From Cladopsammia gracilis (taxonomy: Eukaryota > Cnidaria > Anthozoa > Scleractinia > Dendrophylliidae): 64,000 bases of DNA. Of the stretch, positions 44,570 through 55,663 are shown one piece after another. A program made the position numbers and the translations under genes. How positions within the stretch are numbered: position 1 is the first letter of the stretch; each line of letters begins with the position of its first letter. The stretch is from NCBI GenBank assembly GCA_022457155.1, contig JAJGOT010000470.1, forward strand, positions 429,001 to 493,000. Direction: 5' to 3'. The notes under the pieces are model-generated. The model saw nothing but the letters and a program-made list of their open reading frames with translations. It did no database searches and was not told the origin of the DNA.

Positions 44570-45493
44570 TTAATCCTCTTGATTCTTAGAATACTTGTAA
44601 GGTTCAGCTCTAAATCTATAACGCCGCGATCGCCTTTTAGGTTTATCCTCACCAACATCTAAGTAATTTATTACTAACTGGATTCTAGGTCGTTTGCGCT
44701 TCGGTGCTGGCGAGGGTGTTTTTACTGTGAGGGGAGGTGTCAAGACGGCTGGATTTAAAGGTAATGGCGTTACTGCGGAAGTTTCTTGTATGGTGGGCGC
44801 TACATTTGGAGAGGGTGTCGCGATAAATGGATTTAAGGGTGTAGAGGTTGTCACCGCTGTTACTGCTGTGGGTTCTTGTATAATGGTGGGTAAATTATCT
44901 TCCGGATGACTTGCAAAACGTCTTTTCATTTCATCAGACTGTTGAGGTCTTCCATTCAATTGATGTTTAAACGTCAGATATCTGTTTTGCAGCTCAAGAT
45001 ACTGTCTGGCTTTGTCATATTCCCCAAGGTCTGTACGAGAGAGAAGGCTGTCCATTCTGTCCTGTAGTCCCTGCATGGCTGAGAGAACTGGAGATGTCGA
45101 AAGGTTCTGTTGTTTGAGATACTTTAGTAGCTCCTGAGAAATATTGTCTTGTATCCCTGTTTGATTAAGTTGTTCTTCACCAGGTGGTACATTTGTTCGC
45201 AGTCCACAATTATCTTGTGTGGTTGTTTGGTGTTTTCGCGGTTCAGATGTTCGCTTCTTGTCGGCTTGTAATTCCTGAGGATGAGGAAAATTCCCTCGTG
45301 TTACACCAAGTGTTTTATGAGAGCCTGAAAATGTCGCCGTCCTCAGCCACTGCTTTCTTTCACGGGATTGTAACTGATGCACTTGACGCAAATGATCACT
45401 TAAATAGAGTAAGTCTGGCTTTCCACAAACAGGACAATCCCTCTTAAATTTATAACGCATCTTTACGCTTTGAAAATCTACTGTGAAATGCAA
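44570..45493 (-). CDS. Zinc-finger protein sharing the ATPase C-terminal module
   Basis: 307 codons; a start at the internal MRYKFKRDCPVC (45460) is equally likely. A C2H2-like finger (CPVCGKPDLLYLSDHLRQVH) is followed by a linker. Then, from TTTQDNC onward (about residue 90), it matches the C-terminal half of the packaging ATPase at 59662-61008: helix-rich QELLKYL and LQDRMDSLLSRTDL, a Pro/Thr-rich linker, and a basic tail (PKRKRPRIQL, KPKRRSRRYRFR) that should act as a nuclear-localisation or DNA-binding segment. The ATPase domain itself is missing, so this is either a fusion by deletion or a natural second gene. Confidence 0.6.
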   Translation of the reverse strand: MHFTVDFQSVKMRYKFKRDCPVCGKPDLLYLSDHLRQVHQLQSRERKQWLRTATFSGSHKTLGVTRGNFPHPQELQADKKRTSEPRKHQTTTQDNCGLRTNVPPGEEQLNQTGIQDNISQELLKYLKQQNLSTSPVLSAMQGLQDRMDSLLSRTDLGEYDKARQYLELQNRYLTFKHQLNGRPQQSDEMKRRFASHPEDNLPTIIQEPTAVTAVTTSTPLNPFIATPSPNVAPTIQETSAVTPLPLNPAVLTPPLTVKTPSPAPKRKRPRIQLVINYLDVGEDKPKRRSRRYRFRAEPYKYSKNQED

Positions 45494-46108
45494 GAAGTGA
45501 ATTGGGTACCCTACGTTGGTAGCTTGAGGCTGAACGTGTGGAGCTTGTTACCGTAGCTGAAGGGCCACTTGTTGAGGTTGTTGGGGCGGTTAAGCCGGTG
45601 GCTGAGCTCTGAAGAACGGGAACTTGAGCCATAACCGAGCAGTGGAACGCGCTTCGAAACGGGAGGCCGTGGGTTTTACGGCAAAAGAGGCCCACAAGAA
45701 GGGAATGTTTACATTTATAGCCTTGCTTTCTGTCGCATTCCAGCGCTTAATCCGCTTCCGTGAAACATATTGCGCCAGTTTGAATAGTTTCGGTGGAAAA
45801 GTTGTTCTTAAGTCCGTAGTCGCCTTACAAATTCGCAATAAATTAAACGAAAAACTAGATTTTTCATTAGTAAAATCCCGACTCAAACTTTTGTAACATC
45901 GAAAAATTTAAAGCATGTTGTTTACGGTGGGATAAAACAAGTTGTTTTAGTTTCGAAATAATGCCAACTGGGATTTTCGTTTAGGAGAAAGCAGCGGGTA
46001 AATTTGCGATATAAGATTCGTTTCCCTAAAATTTTCTGATGCTGAAATCTTCAGCTAAAAGAACCGAAAGGCTAAACTGTATTAGCCTTCAAAATAGTAG
46101 AACGGCAT
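45494..46108. repeat. Inner left inverted arm and unassigned DNA
   Basis: 45870-46075 is the inverse of 49128-49300 (aaacgaatcttatatcgcaa, gtaacatcg-aaaatttaaa). The rest shows only weak ORFs. Confidence 0.5.
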
Positions 46109-46110
46109 TA

Positions 46111-46529
46111 AGGCGCTGTTACACTAGGCAATATTTCGTGCAACTTGTCTCGCAACAACTAAATACCGTGCGTTGCGATGCTGCGAGACAGGTTGCCTGC
46201 AGGGTGTTACACTGGCCAATGTTTCTTGCAATTTGTCTCGCTCGACGGTGAAAGGATCAATTTCATTGGCTAAAGTCACAAAACGTTGCGACACAAGTTG
46301 CAGGAAACATGTTACACTACGCAACGCTTGAAAAATTCGTTGCGGCGTGGCGAGAATCGTTGCGAAAAGTAGAACCGACTTCTACTTCTCGCAACGATTG
46401 CGGCAACAAAAAAATCGCGAGAAATGTTTGTTGCGGGGTATGTTACACTGCGCAATTTTTCGTGCAACTTGTGTCGCAACAAAATTGCAAGACAAGTTGC
46501 ACGAAACATTGCCTAGTGTAACAGCGCCC
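46111..46529. mobile_element. PIF/Harbinger-type MITE
   Basis: Inverted ends AGGCGCTGTTACACTAGGC (left) and GGGCGCTGTTACACTAGGC (right, inverted), flanked by TTA at 46108-46110 and 46530-46532. 'gttacactgg/gc' and 'tcgtgcaacttgt' units recur inside, so the interior is itself built of end-like repeats. Confidence 0.75.
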
Positions 46530-46771
46530 TTACAGACATATTTTCAAACATCCCTCGCTGGTGCCCCAGAGTTTTTTTTTAAAGGAAGCCGTACAATTTT
46601 AAGCCAGATCGTGTTAAATAATATACGCTATACAATTTGTTGATACGAGCCTCAAACGTAGAGATCATATGAGGGTGGTTCCCTTCAAATTTTAGTTGCC
46701 TTAGCAAGCCATAAATATTTCATCATGTAAGTTTAAATTGAAATATATATCATATGCATGTTGTCTTTTTC

Positions 46772-47564
46772 TCTTAATAAGATGTTTTCCACAAAACACC
46801 ACAACTCTTTACAGAATCTTTTTAGTGTTGTTTCTCTGTATGAAAAGGGAACAGGTGCCAAGTTAAACCTCTCAAAAACCGAGGCTATGTGGCTAGGGGC
46901 GTGGAAAAATCGCCTTGATTAGCCTCTAGGCCTCTTCTGGGTTCGTAAAATGAAGTTCCTAGGCGTTGTTTTTGGCGTTGATAATATTTAGAGAGACAAC
47001 TGGGAACCTCGTTTGTCCAAACTTGATAAATCTATTAATTTGTGGAAAACTCGTGCCCTCTCCTTAGTGGGAAAAGCTCTTATCATCAATGTGTTAGGGA
47101 TTGCCAAGTTAATTTATCTTTCTCAGGTCTTAATTCCGCCCCGTTGGGCGCTAGATAAGTTTAATAAGTTAGTGTGGCCTTTCTTATGTGGTTCAAAGAT
47201 AGAAACGGTGGGGTGTAACTCTCCTTTTTGTCCGATTGCTGAGGGGGTTTTAGGCCTTATAGATTTTCTGGTGAAAGGCCAGGTTCTACAACTTTTTTTT
47301 TTAGTGTCTACACTACAATCTCTCGATGACCCTTCTTCGGCATGTTTTTTTCTGACTAAATATTTTTGTGGTGGCGGGCTGTCCTGTATCCGTCCCGAGT
47401 GGGCCCGGCTGTGTGACATCCTGACCCCGAGCGCTTTCCTTCCTACTACCTTTTACGCTGATGTTTTGCTGACTGCGAAGTCCCTATCTCGGGTATCCTC
47501 CACCTTCGTTTTTTCCTCGCAGAATTGTTATCGTGAATTAAGTAACAATCCGTGTAAGAAGTAG
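46772..47564 (+). pseudogene. L1/Tx1-like LINE, RT C-terminal fragment
   Basis: The frame shows GTGAKLNLSKTEAMWLG, KMKFLGVVFG, NWEPRLSKLDKSINLWKTR, LSLVGKALIINVLGI and IPPRWALDKFNKLVWPFL, the thumb and following region of L1-type reverse transcriptases. In-frame stops near 46918 and 46990 and loss of the catalytic part make it inactive. The continuous ORF from 47013 is only a remnant. Confidence 0.75.
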
Positions 47565-49127
47565 GCAATTCTCTATCGTTCCGATGCATTTCGCTTTCCC
47601 TACATAAGAATGTTTAGATTTTGGTACGAGAATACGTCAACCTATGGACAACATGGTTTTGAAATAAAATTTACTGAAACTTTATTTTAAAGCGATGTTT
47701 TTTTGTGTGTTACAAGATTTCATCCTATCGTGAGACTCCAAAACAATGGCCAAGAAAGACTTCTAATTTTCCATGATCCCCACATAGAATTTTTGTTGCA
47801 TAAAAAATCACAATAGTTTTCACTAAAAGGGAACAATTAGTAAACTAGAGATAAATAAATGCGCTGCCTGATGAAGTTATGGTAGATTTTCATGTTTTAG
47901 CCAATGAGGTGCCCAATGAGGTGGACGGTTTCAACAATAGCACAATTTACTTCCCTTTTGCTGGTCAAGCCTTATCTCTGCGCCTTTTTCACCTTGCTGC
48001 TAAAATTCCTTGGATTACAGTACCAACACAACACAACACAACCCAGCTATATAAACCAAATATTGTTTTAAACTCGCAATGGAATCTTGTCAATGCTGAT
48101 ACACTGAGTAGCTTTGCATCTCACGAGTGTTATCTGATATACAACTGAGTCACAAATTACAAAAATTTAACAATTCAGACGGGAAAGGTCGACGTCGTTT
48201 TTCTAATTTTTGTTTTCGTTTTTGACATTTTAAACCTGTTTTGGGTAGAAAATATGGTTGGCTAGGATTTTCGGAAAGGAAAAAGCAGCTTGTAAACTCA
48301 AGGGATAAAGTTTCCTTTCGGCTAAAATATGTTTGTTCAAATTTCGAGGCATTTTGGAACATATCGAGTTTGAACTTGGAAAAAAAAATGTCACAACAAG
48401 ACAGTCTCTACATCTGTTTACTCTATATTATAAAATGTCTGTCCTTTGGACAACGATCACTATGTACAATCGTTGCTCGGTATCTCTCTTGATGATTCTA
48501 CAATGTCTTGGGACAACTGATTCTAATTTTCGTTATCTTTATTCGCCCGCAAAAGAAAGATGCTCGTCCCCCTTCTCCACGAAAAGCCATAACATATAGA
48601 TGTGTATAAAAGTAAGCTGTGGCTGTTTAGAAACAAAAAAACTAGAATACGAACAAAAGGACCGGTCGAACACAATTACACTCATGTGTGCTTGTGGACG
48701 GCTGAAATAAGTGAAAAAAAAAACAATGAGAGAGTAGTGAAAAAAAAAATACAAGAAAGGGACATTGAGAGTGAGTGAAATGAAAGCGACGGTGTGAACT
48801 CTCGTTAGATCTCCGTGATTCTCGTCACGATTCTCTTTTAACGGCCGGTATTGACTATTATGACAGGTTAAAAATACTTACAATAGAGTCGGAGTTTCAA
48901 CAGTTGACTTCTGTTAAGTTCTTAACATTTTTATGTGGACCTTGTTGTTGTTGAAACCAACATCATTACCATTTGCTTTGCATAAGTTGAAACATCACAA
49001 TAATAAGAAGGTTGAGGAGTGTGTACTACCCCGGAAACCCTCTGTGGTTCAGTGCAGTAAAGGGGATGTTGTACATTTGCACTCAGATTAATTAAGGGTA
49101 GTATAGCGCAGTAATCATACTCTGGTG
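47565..49127. other. No gene recognised
   Basis: AT-rich DNA inside the inverted-repeat pair. ORFs are short and without domains. Confidence 0.4.
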
Positions 49128-50146
49128 GGGGGTCTTTCGGTTATTTTAGCTGAAGATTACTTTCAGCATCAGAAAATTTTAGCGAAACGAATCTTATATC
49201 GCAAATTTTCTAGCTATACTTTCTCTTAACGAAATTCCTTGCGGTCACTATTTCGAAAACAAAAGGTTTTAAATTTTCCGATGTTACCACAGGGGGCCCA
49301 CACAAACTGTGTGACCGTTCGTAATTTTAAATTTAGAGGAAATGTATGGGAATATCGAAAAGGTTTACTTATCGTAATATACGTATACTGTGATAAATAT
49401 TCACATAAAAGATCAAAATTAACGTATTTTTACCTGAAATGTTGTGTGGTGTCGTTCTTGTAGCTGAAAACGGCGAATTTAAGCGATTTGAAAGGTTTTG
49501 CATCGGACGTTTACCTGAGCGTATTGTTTAAACGCTATGATGCTGGTAAAATACCTCTTATTAGTGGCCCCAATATAATATTTTTATTATTTATTCTTTC
49601 TTATTTCAATTCCTGATACTGACATATTTTCAGTTACAGACTTACTATCTGAGCTTACCTGGCGCCGAGCACGTCTCCAAAATTAGTATCAATGACACTT
49701 TCTACATTTTTTGGGTATGCTTTTCAATAACTGATATTTATATTTATTGTCATCGTTTTTGTTGAAACATTTATGTTATATTCAATAAATAACCTCTTTC
49801 AGCTTTTATGAACTGAATACAGCTGTTCTGAGTATCTGTTGATTTGGCTAGAATCATTGCATGTTATTTGTCAGGTTCTCACAACAGTAAAAAAGCTTTT
49901 AGAAAGATAATAATTGCGTACATGTATGTGACACTCAATAAAACATTGAAGTTTGCTTTCATATTGGGTCGTTAAAAACTGACTTTGAAGTCCAATAATT
50001 AATCTTTTGAAGAACAGTCCACCCACGATGTAGTCTTATTATTAGAAAAGCAGCACGGAGATGTTTAAATTTCAGGTGAAGTTGAGGTTTTTTCAATAGC
50101 CTTCACGCAACTGTTACTGGTTGTAAAACTTTCAAAACAGTTGATT
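49128..50146. repeat. Right inverted-repeat arms
   Basis: 49128-49300 pairs with 45870-46075 and 49862-50146 pairs with 43375-43678, in inverted order. The stretch between them (49300-49862) has no partner on the left and no recognised content. Confidence 0.6.
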
Positions 50147-50262
50147 CCACTTTTAAAATTTAGTAGTAACTTATTACTTTTATCTCGCACTTGATTCAAC
50201 CAAACCAATGGATTATGGTCAGTCTGGAGTTTAAATGTCCTGCCAAAAAGATAATACCTAAA

Positions 50263-51312
50263 CTATTCTACAGCCCAAACGATACCTAGACATTCTTTCT
50301 CTGTAGTAGATAACTTTTCTTCTCTAGGCTGAAGCTTCCTGCTTGCATAAACAACGGGATGTTCCTCTTCGTTATTATCTTTCTGGCTTAAAATTGCCCC
50401 AAGGCCTCTATTTGAAGCGTCACCTTGCCCGGTGTTGACATCTGAAATATTTCTCTCCCATTGATCAAGAACATTTTTCTTGGAAAGAGTTTGTCCGAAT
50501 GACGATCTACCAAGTAAACAATCAACAGGTAATGTGTCCAGCACACCTACTATTTCCACATGCCTTCCCTGCTCACTTAAAATCTCCACGCTTGCTAGGG
50601 GTACTACGAGACGTTCTCCCGCCGCTGTTAATACCGTAATTTTGTCCCCAGTTAAGGAATCTTGGCTTACATACTTCTTATGCACAAGGGTCCTAGTACA
50701 CCCAGAATCTACTATCATCACTGCAAATTTCCCGCCGATTTTCCCTTTAACACTGCAAGCTGGGTACTCTGATTTCGACGCAAGGGGGGTCATACATAAC
50801 AAATACCCCTGTGAGGGATTACTTCGGCCCCGACCACAATTGAAGGACATATGTCCTAATTTTCCACATTTGTAACATTTAATTTCTCTTCCTGGATTCC
50901 TACTCCTAGGAGTGGGAGGAAATCTTGTTTGTGGAACTGGATTTTTCCTCTGGTTCGGTTCGAACGGTAAATTCTCTGCTCTTTGATCTGTCTGTTTGTT
51001 GTCTTTAAACCCCTGGCTTTTAACATATGGTGCATACTTACCGCCAACAAGTGGTCCTTTCCTCGACTGTACATGTAAGTTCGCCAGATTGCCAAGCTCC
51101 TCAGCAGTTGTGGGTTTCTGCTCCTTTAGCCAAGCTCTAAGCTCTGGGCTTACTGCATCCAACAATCTCTCAATCATTATCTGCTCCAGGATTTTTTCTG
51201 GGTCTCCTGTTGCGTTAGCAACTGCCATCCACCGATTCAGGTACCTTCTCGTCCTATTTCCCCACTGAACGAAATCCTCATCTGGTTGTTTGTCTGATGT
51301 CCGAAACCTATA
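50263..51312 (-). pseudogene. Ty3-like gag-protease remnant fused to RNase H
   Basis: The ORF from 51228 (frame open up to 51312) has the end of a gag core, a CCHC knuckle (CYKCGKLGHMSFNC, about residues 118-131) and a retropepsin motif (VMIVDSGCTRT, Asp at about 174). From about residue 270 it passes directly into RNase H (DASNRGLGAILS, TTEKECLGIVWAVE). The reverse transcriptase that should lie between is missing. A stop at 50263 is followed by further RNase H-like codons (LQTDHNPLVWL) to about 50180. Integrase and LTRs were not found. It is an endogenous, inactive LTR-retroelement remnant. Confidence 0.8.
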
Positions 51313-52441
51313 TCTAATATATATATAGATAGCCTGAGCCTAACAGCGTCGCTCTTTGAACAGAAAGCCGACGATAAGCTTAACTTAGGTGAAAGGTCGG
51401 AAGCACAAGAATTAAGATTGACGACCGGGCTATTTTTCAATTTTAGCAATTCTCAAAAACAGAATTACGCGACCGTCTGCACAATACATTTAGACCGTAC
51501 AAAAGTTCACAAAAACAACTTTTTCTGGCTCTAGAATAACTAGTACGACTAATTCCCTAATAGAATACACCTGTTACGTATCAAAAATTGCCCGTGAAAC
51601 TGATTTCGAAATCAAAATTGCAAAAAATATACAAACAGATTTGCATAAGGCGACGCGAGTGAAGTTAGAACAGTTACTATGAAATCCAAGTCTTGTTTAT
51701 GGCTTTTCAACAGATGCGATGAATGAATAAATACATAAAATTGCACAACACAATCTTCTTTCGAAAAATTTTATTCAAATCTCAATAACTTTATGTTTAA
51801 AAGCAGCAAAACGCGTACCAATTATAGCGCTGTCTTCGATGAAATTCAAGAAAACAATACAACTAAATTTAAGCACGTTTTATAAACAATTCTCCAAACT
51901 AACGAGAGCACAAAAGAAAAAGTCAATCAAAGATTGATATCAACATAAATTCCCTTCGAAAAATGTAATTTTTTTACCTTGGAAATCCTTGAAAATTCTT
52001 TAAATCTCCGATAATCCGTAAAACAAACATCTCCCCTGCATTGATGAAAACTTATGAAGTTTCTCGAAGCAAGATTTTATCCCTGAAAGCTCTTCTTTTT
52101 CCACAAAAGCGGCTTCTGAGTATCCCTTAATTAGTATATCTGTCTTCAGTGCCAAACTGCGAAACACTGCAGGGAAATAACGAATTTAATTCTCCGCTAA
52201 ACACAACAATCCAACTAAAGTGTTTACCGAGCTCACGGCTGTGTGGCCGCGCGAAAAACAAAGCCTCGATACGCCTCGGTTTTCCTTCAAAATTGCTAAG
52301 ATCCCGGATGTTGTCCAACACGGCGGGCGGGCACACACGCGCCCGCGAAACATTCCGCTAGCCATGACCATGAAAAATGACGGGCATAGGTTGTTCTATG
52401 AGTATGGGGCTCCGGCGGGCCTTCGGCCCGTGAGCTCCGCT
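51313..52441 (+). repeat. Dispersed repeat family H, copy e, inserted in gag
   Basis: It begins tctaatatatatatagatag and ends at a hairpin (cgggccttcggcccg) and gagctccgc. It splits the gag reading frame precisely: codons for LTADHY at 52442 onward resume as YRFRTSDKQ at 51310. The uninterrupted target would read cctataatg, so tata is either a 4-bp duplication or shared microhomology. It carries one 'taacttaggtgaaa' unit only. Confidence 0.75.
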
Positions 52442-53102
52442 ATAATGATCAGCAGTTAACTGATAGGCTTTGATGATTATCGACTTGCTTTCATGGTAGT
52501 CCTGTGACATAGTATCTGGAATTTCCAAATAGATCGTTTTCGCCTTTTCAGTGAGTTTAGGCACCAGATTGCCAACCCATTCATTCTCCGGTAAAGATTG
52601 CGCTCTTGCGGTCATTTCAAATATTCTAAAATAGTCATCAATGTCTTCATTTTATCTCATTTCCCTAATTTCCATAAATTTAGGTTTCCTACTTCGAGAC
52701 TCACTCACCTGGCGTCGTTCTGCGTCTGACTTCAAACTCCTCTTTTTCGCTTCTTAGTGCCCTAAGCCTTTGCTCTTCTCTCATTGAACGCTCTTCTTCC
52801 TCGTGGGCTTTCTGTCTTTCATACTCTCTTTTCTCCCTTTCTGCCTCGCGCTTTTCCCTTTCTGCCTCGCGCTTTTCTCTTTCTGCCTTAATTTCTAACT
52901 CTCTCATTTCCCTTTGTAGTTCTAACAACTTTAACTGCTGCTCATAACTAGGATTAAGTAACTGCTCTTCCACTGCTTCATTGGTTCCTTTGACAGGGCT
53001 CTCTTCACCTAACATTAACTTATCATGAGTCCACACACAACACGAAAGTAACGTAAAAAAACCTTTAAGTTTAATAACTAGACTTAACCCTCGGACGTAC
53101 AA
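52442..53102 (-). pseudogene. Ty3-like gag, N-terminal part
   Basis: On the minus strand a Glu/Lys/Arg-rich coiled coil (repeated EREKREA units) is followed, after stops and a frameshift near 52640-52710, by NEDIDDYFRIFE and ENEWVGNLVPKLTEKAKT, the start of a SCAN/gag-like capsid fold. This continues across the family-H insertion into the 50263-51312 remnant. The 5' side is cut by the MITE at 53088. Confidence 0.75.
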
Positions 53103-53650
53103 GGGGGTGCCACCCCCCTTTAAGGTTTATCTCCGATATTTTCAAGACCATTTAAGATTAGCACATGTTGTTTTCAGTAGCTGTGCATTTATCCTTGAGA
53201 CACATTTTGGCAAAGTTTGGTGACAACCAGTTGCTATGGTAACGAGAAATGACGTCATAAGTAACATGCGGTCAAGTTATTTTTGTAGAAAAAAGCATGT
53301 TTTTCACCTTTTTTCAGCGAAAAAACATATAAAATGCTACCAAAAGCATCAAACTGTTTAATTGTATGTTATTTTACAACTCTAGCAAACAATATTTGCA
53401 ATTTCCGCATTTTCCCGATAAATTTGAATTTTTAGTGAAATCCAAGACGGCAGCCGTCTTGGCAGCCATTTTGGATGACGTCACGGACCCCCAGCAGCGT
53501 TACAACCCATAATATTTACCTTATCTCGTATAGCACATTAGATGTAAAATATTTCCGAAATATTGCAACATATCGCAAAAACCCAAGGGGGGAGGGGAGG
53601 GGGGGCCTTGTACCACGGTTCGGGTATACGTTTGCGTGTACGTCCGAGGG
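53088..53650. mobile_element. piggyBac-type MITE, complete
   Basis: Ends CCCTCGGACGTAC and GTACGTCCGAGGG, flanked by TTAA at 53084-53087 and 53651-53654. 563 bp with no transposase. A truncated inverted relative is at 561-819. Inserted at the start of the gag remnant. Confidence 0.85.
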
Positions 53651-53739
53651 TTAAATTACTATAATTACAAATCACTATTTTAACGTTAATCCTACTTTTA
53701 AAGAGTCAAACTAAATTAACGAATTCTAATAAAGTGAAA

Positions 53740-53843
53740 TAATAAAATTCCTTAAGTATAAACGGTAAGAAATAATTAAATAGTTTGTGAATAATAAACT
53801 TCCTTAAGTATAAACGGTAATAAATAATTTAATAGTTTGTAAA
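53740..53843. repeat. About 50-bp tandem duplication
   Basis: Two units share ccttaagtataaacggtaa, aaataatt-aatagtttgt and nearby words. No coding signal. Confidence 0.7.
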
Positions 53844-54079
53844 ATGTTCCGTAAAGGGACACTGTCACCTATTTTTAGTATCACTTTGAAAAGCCAAAAA
53901 TCATATTTGTTTCAATGGAAACCTTAAAATAATGGTCCAGTTTTGTTAACAAATACTCTATCAGTGCACAGAAACTGGTATTCGTTATCTTTGGCTGCAG
54001 ATGGCCAGGATGTAAATGGATTGCAACTTGAAAAAATTGGCCAATTTTTTCAAGTTCCTCACAAGAGTCTGACATTTAT

Positions 54080-54365
54080 TTATATCAGATAGGTAAATTT
54101 ATGCATTTATTTAAAAGAGGTTTACTTCCTAATTATTTTCGTAATATGTTTACTCTTGCAAGCCAGTTACATTCTCATTATACTAGAAATTGCAACCTTT
54201 TTTACATACCTCCCTGTAGAACTAATATTCGAAACTTCTCAATTCGGTTTCAAGGACTAAGTTTTTCAACTCGTTAAGTCATGAAATTCAAAACAGTGAA
54301 AGCATCCGTTTGTTTTGCAAAAGACTTAAAAAATTCCTTCTTTCTTAGTTCTTAGTCAAAAATAC
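54080..54365 (+). pseudogene. CR1/L2-like LINE, extreme C-terminus
   Basis: The frame contains HLFKRGLLPNYFRNMF, HSHYTRNCNLFYIP, RTNIRNFSIRFQG and, after a stop, SIRLFCKRLKKFLL in another frame. This ordering is the usual tail of LINE ORF2 proteins of this group. It lacks the RT domain. Confidence 0.6.
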
Positions 54366-54473
54366 TCTTTGTTGAGCTACATACTTCTTCTTTTCTTTTC
54401 TTTTCTTTTTAAAATAATACATTTTATATTTCATGCTGTCCTCATAATTCGTATGACTATTCTATATTGTCAG

Positions 54474-54680
54474 GAAGCCTATAGTGTATAAGCCCCCGGC
54501 TTCTATATAGGCTTCCTTGTCACTAAATGGGTACCGGCGACAAAATGCTGGGGGTAACCCTGCGATGGACTAGCATCCCATCCAGGGGGGAGTAGCAATA
54601 TTCCTAGTTGCTTCATGCTACGGAAACCGGGTTAAGCTCCGGCCGTGTGGGCCATCGTGGCCCGAGTGCGACTTTACCTA
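54474..54680 (+). mobile_element. LINE 3' hairpin followed by a SINE 3' part
   Basis: ggaagcctata and tataggcttcc pair around aagcccccggctt (54474-54525). Next, 54525-54680 has gggtaccggcgacaaaatgc, tgctgggggtaacc and aaccgggttaagctcc, as in the SINE copies at 8 kb and 29 kb. Confidence 0.55.
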
Positions 54681-55184
54681 GTTAGTTCTGTAGTTGAGTA
54701 GTGTGTCTCAGTGGAGCTAGGATAAACTTCCGTTGTTTTCTTTAATGAATAGCGTTAGATTTGGCATCCAACTGATAATCTGCAGCATGGTTGCTGTTTC
54801 GCAAATCTCAAGGATGCTAGTATATTCTAGTATACCCAGCTTCCTTGTTCATGTTACCGTAAATCACATGTGCTTCGTTGGCGTTATGACAGCGGGATTG
54901 AATGACCCAGGTTGACCGTAGCTATACTTCATTCTTCGTTTCAAATATTTGCGGCGATAGGCAACTTTGATAGAACAAGTTCTTTCTGCAAGAACTCCTT
55001 CAAGCTTAGACAGTGATGAAATTTCGCTTCCATGACCATTCAAAAAATGCAAGGTTGTCTGAGAAGTTCGTGTGTGACACACAAAATACTTCATAATGAG
55101 CCCGTTTTAAAACAAAATTGAAGCGAAGAAAAAATATATTTTTTTAACCATTCAAAAAAGGCCCACCCCTCGCGCGGTCCCTGG

Positions 55185-55663
55185 CAATGCAATAGAAACG
55201 CTGCCACATATGTTAGTTAACTGTAGCATTATACAGGATTTCTGGATTCTAGTGCTAAGCTGGTGGAATAGTCAAAATAACGACAACTATTCATTAGATG
55301 AATTGGGAATATTGTATGGTTATGATCCTGAAAAGTCGCAAACTCGTATCTTCAATTACTTTATACTTCTTGCTAAAAGGCATATTTTTGTACAAAAGGT
55401 AGAGTCTAAAACTCCTAACCTTGCCCTGTTTTTTGAGTTTGTAAAAACACAAATTACAGTGCAAAAATCAATATTATTTTCCAAAGGTAAAACAAGGACT
55501 TTTTTATTCTTTGTGGAAACCACTATTGGAGTTACTGTAAAGTGTAGTTAAACAATGTACAAGATGTAAGATACGTTTGTGAGTGTTAGTTGGTGTAGTT
55601 GTAACGTTTGCGAAATGTTTTGCACAATAAAAAAAAATAAATAAATAAAAAATAAAAAAAAAA
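55185..55663 (+). pseudogene. LINE ORF2 C-terminus with A-rich tail
   Basis: The frame starts NAIETLPHMLVNCSI and includes DFWILVLSWWN and ILLAKRHIFVQK, the zinc-finger-like end of L1/Tx1-type ORF2. The stop at 55551 is followed by a short 3' UTR and an A-rich tail (55626-55663). It is 5' truncated. The tail abuts a cysteine-rich gene remnant on the other strand, marking the insertion point. Confidence 0.7.

Larger units (their letters stand above)
43981..45493. mobile_element. Polinton-like element fragment (inverted repeat, tRNA and one gene)
   Basis: From the tRNA to about 45220 it is collinear with 59165-60305 of the intact element (about 85-90% by eye): the inner part of the inverted repeat, then the shared C-terminal gene half. 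Just before the gene stop it also keeps an antisense piece of the acidic zinc-ribbon gene (44480-44556), longer than in the intact copy. The other half of the element is absent. Confidence 0.7.

Noticed and set aside
44694..45447. Plus-strand ORFs opposite the 44.6-45.5 kb zinc-finger gene
   Set aside because: Antisense shadows of the Pro/Thr-rich coding region.
43375..50146. Reading the inverted arms as Polinton ends
   Set aside because: They do not resemble the 58.5-kb ends, show no 6-bp duplication and enclose unrelated debris.
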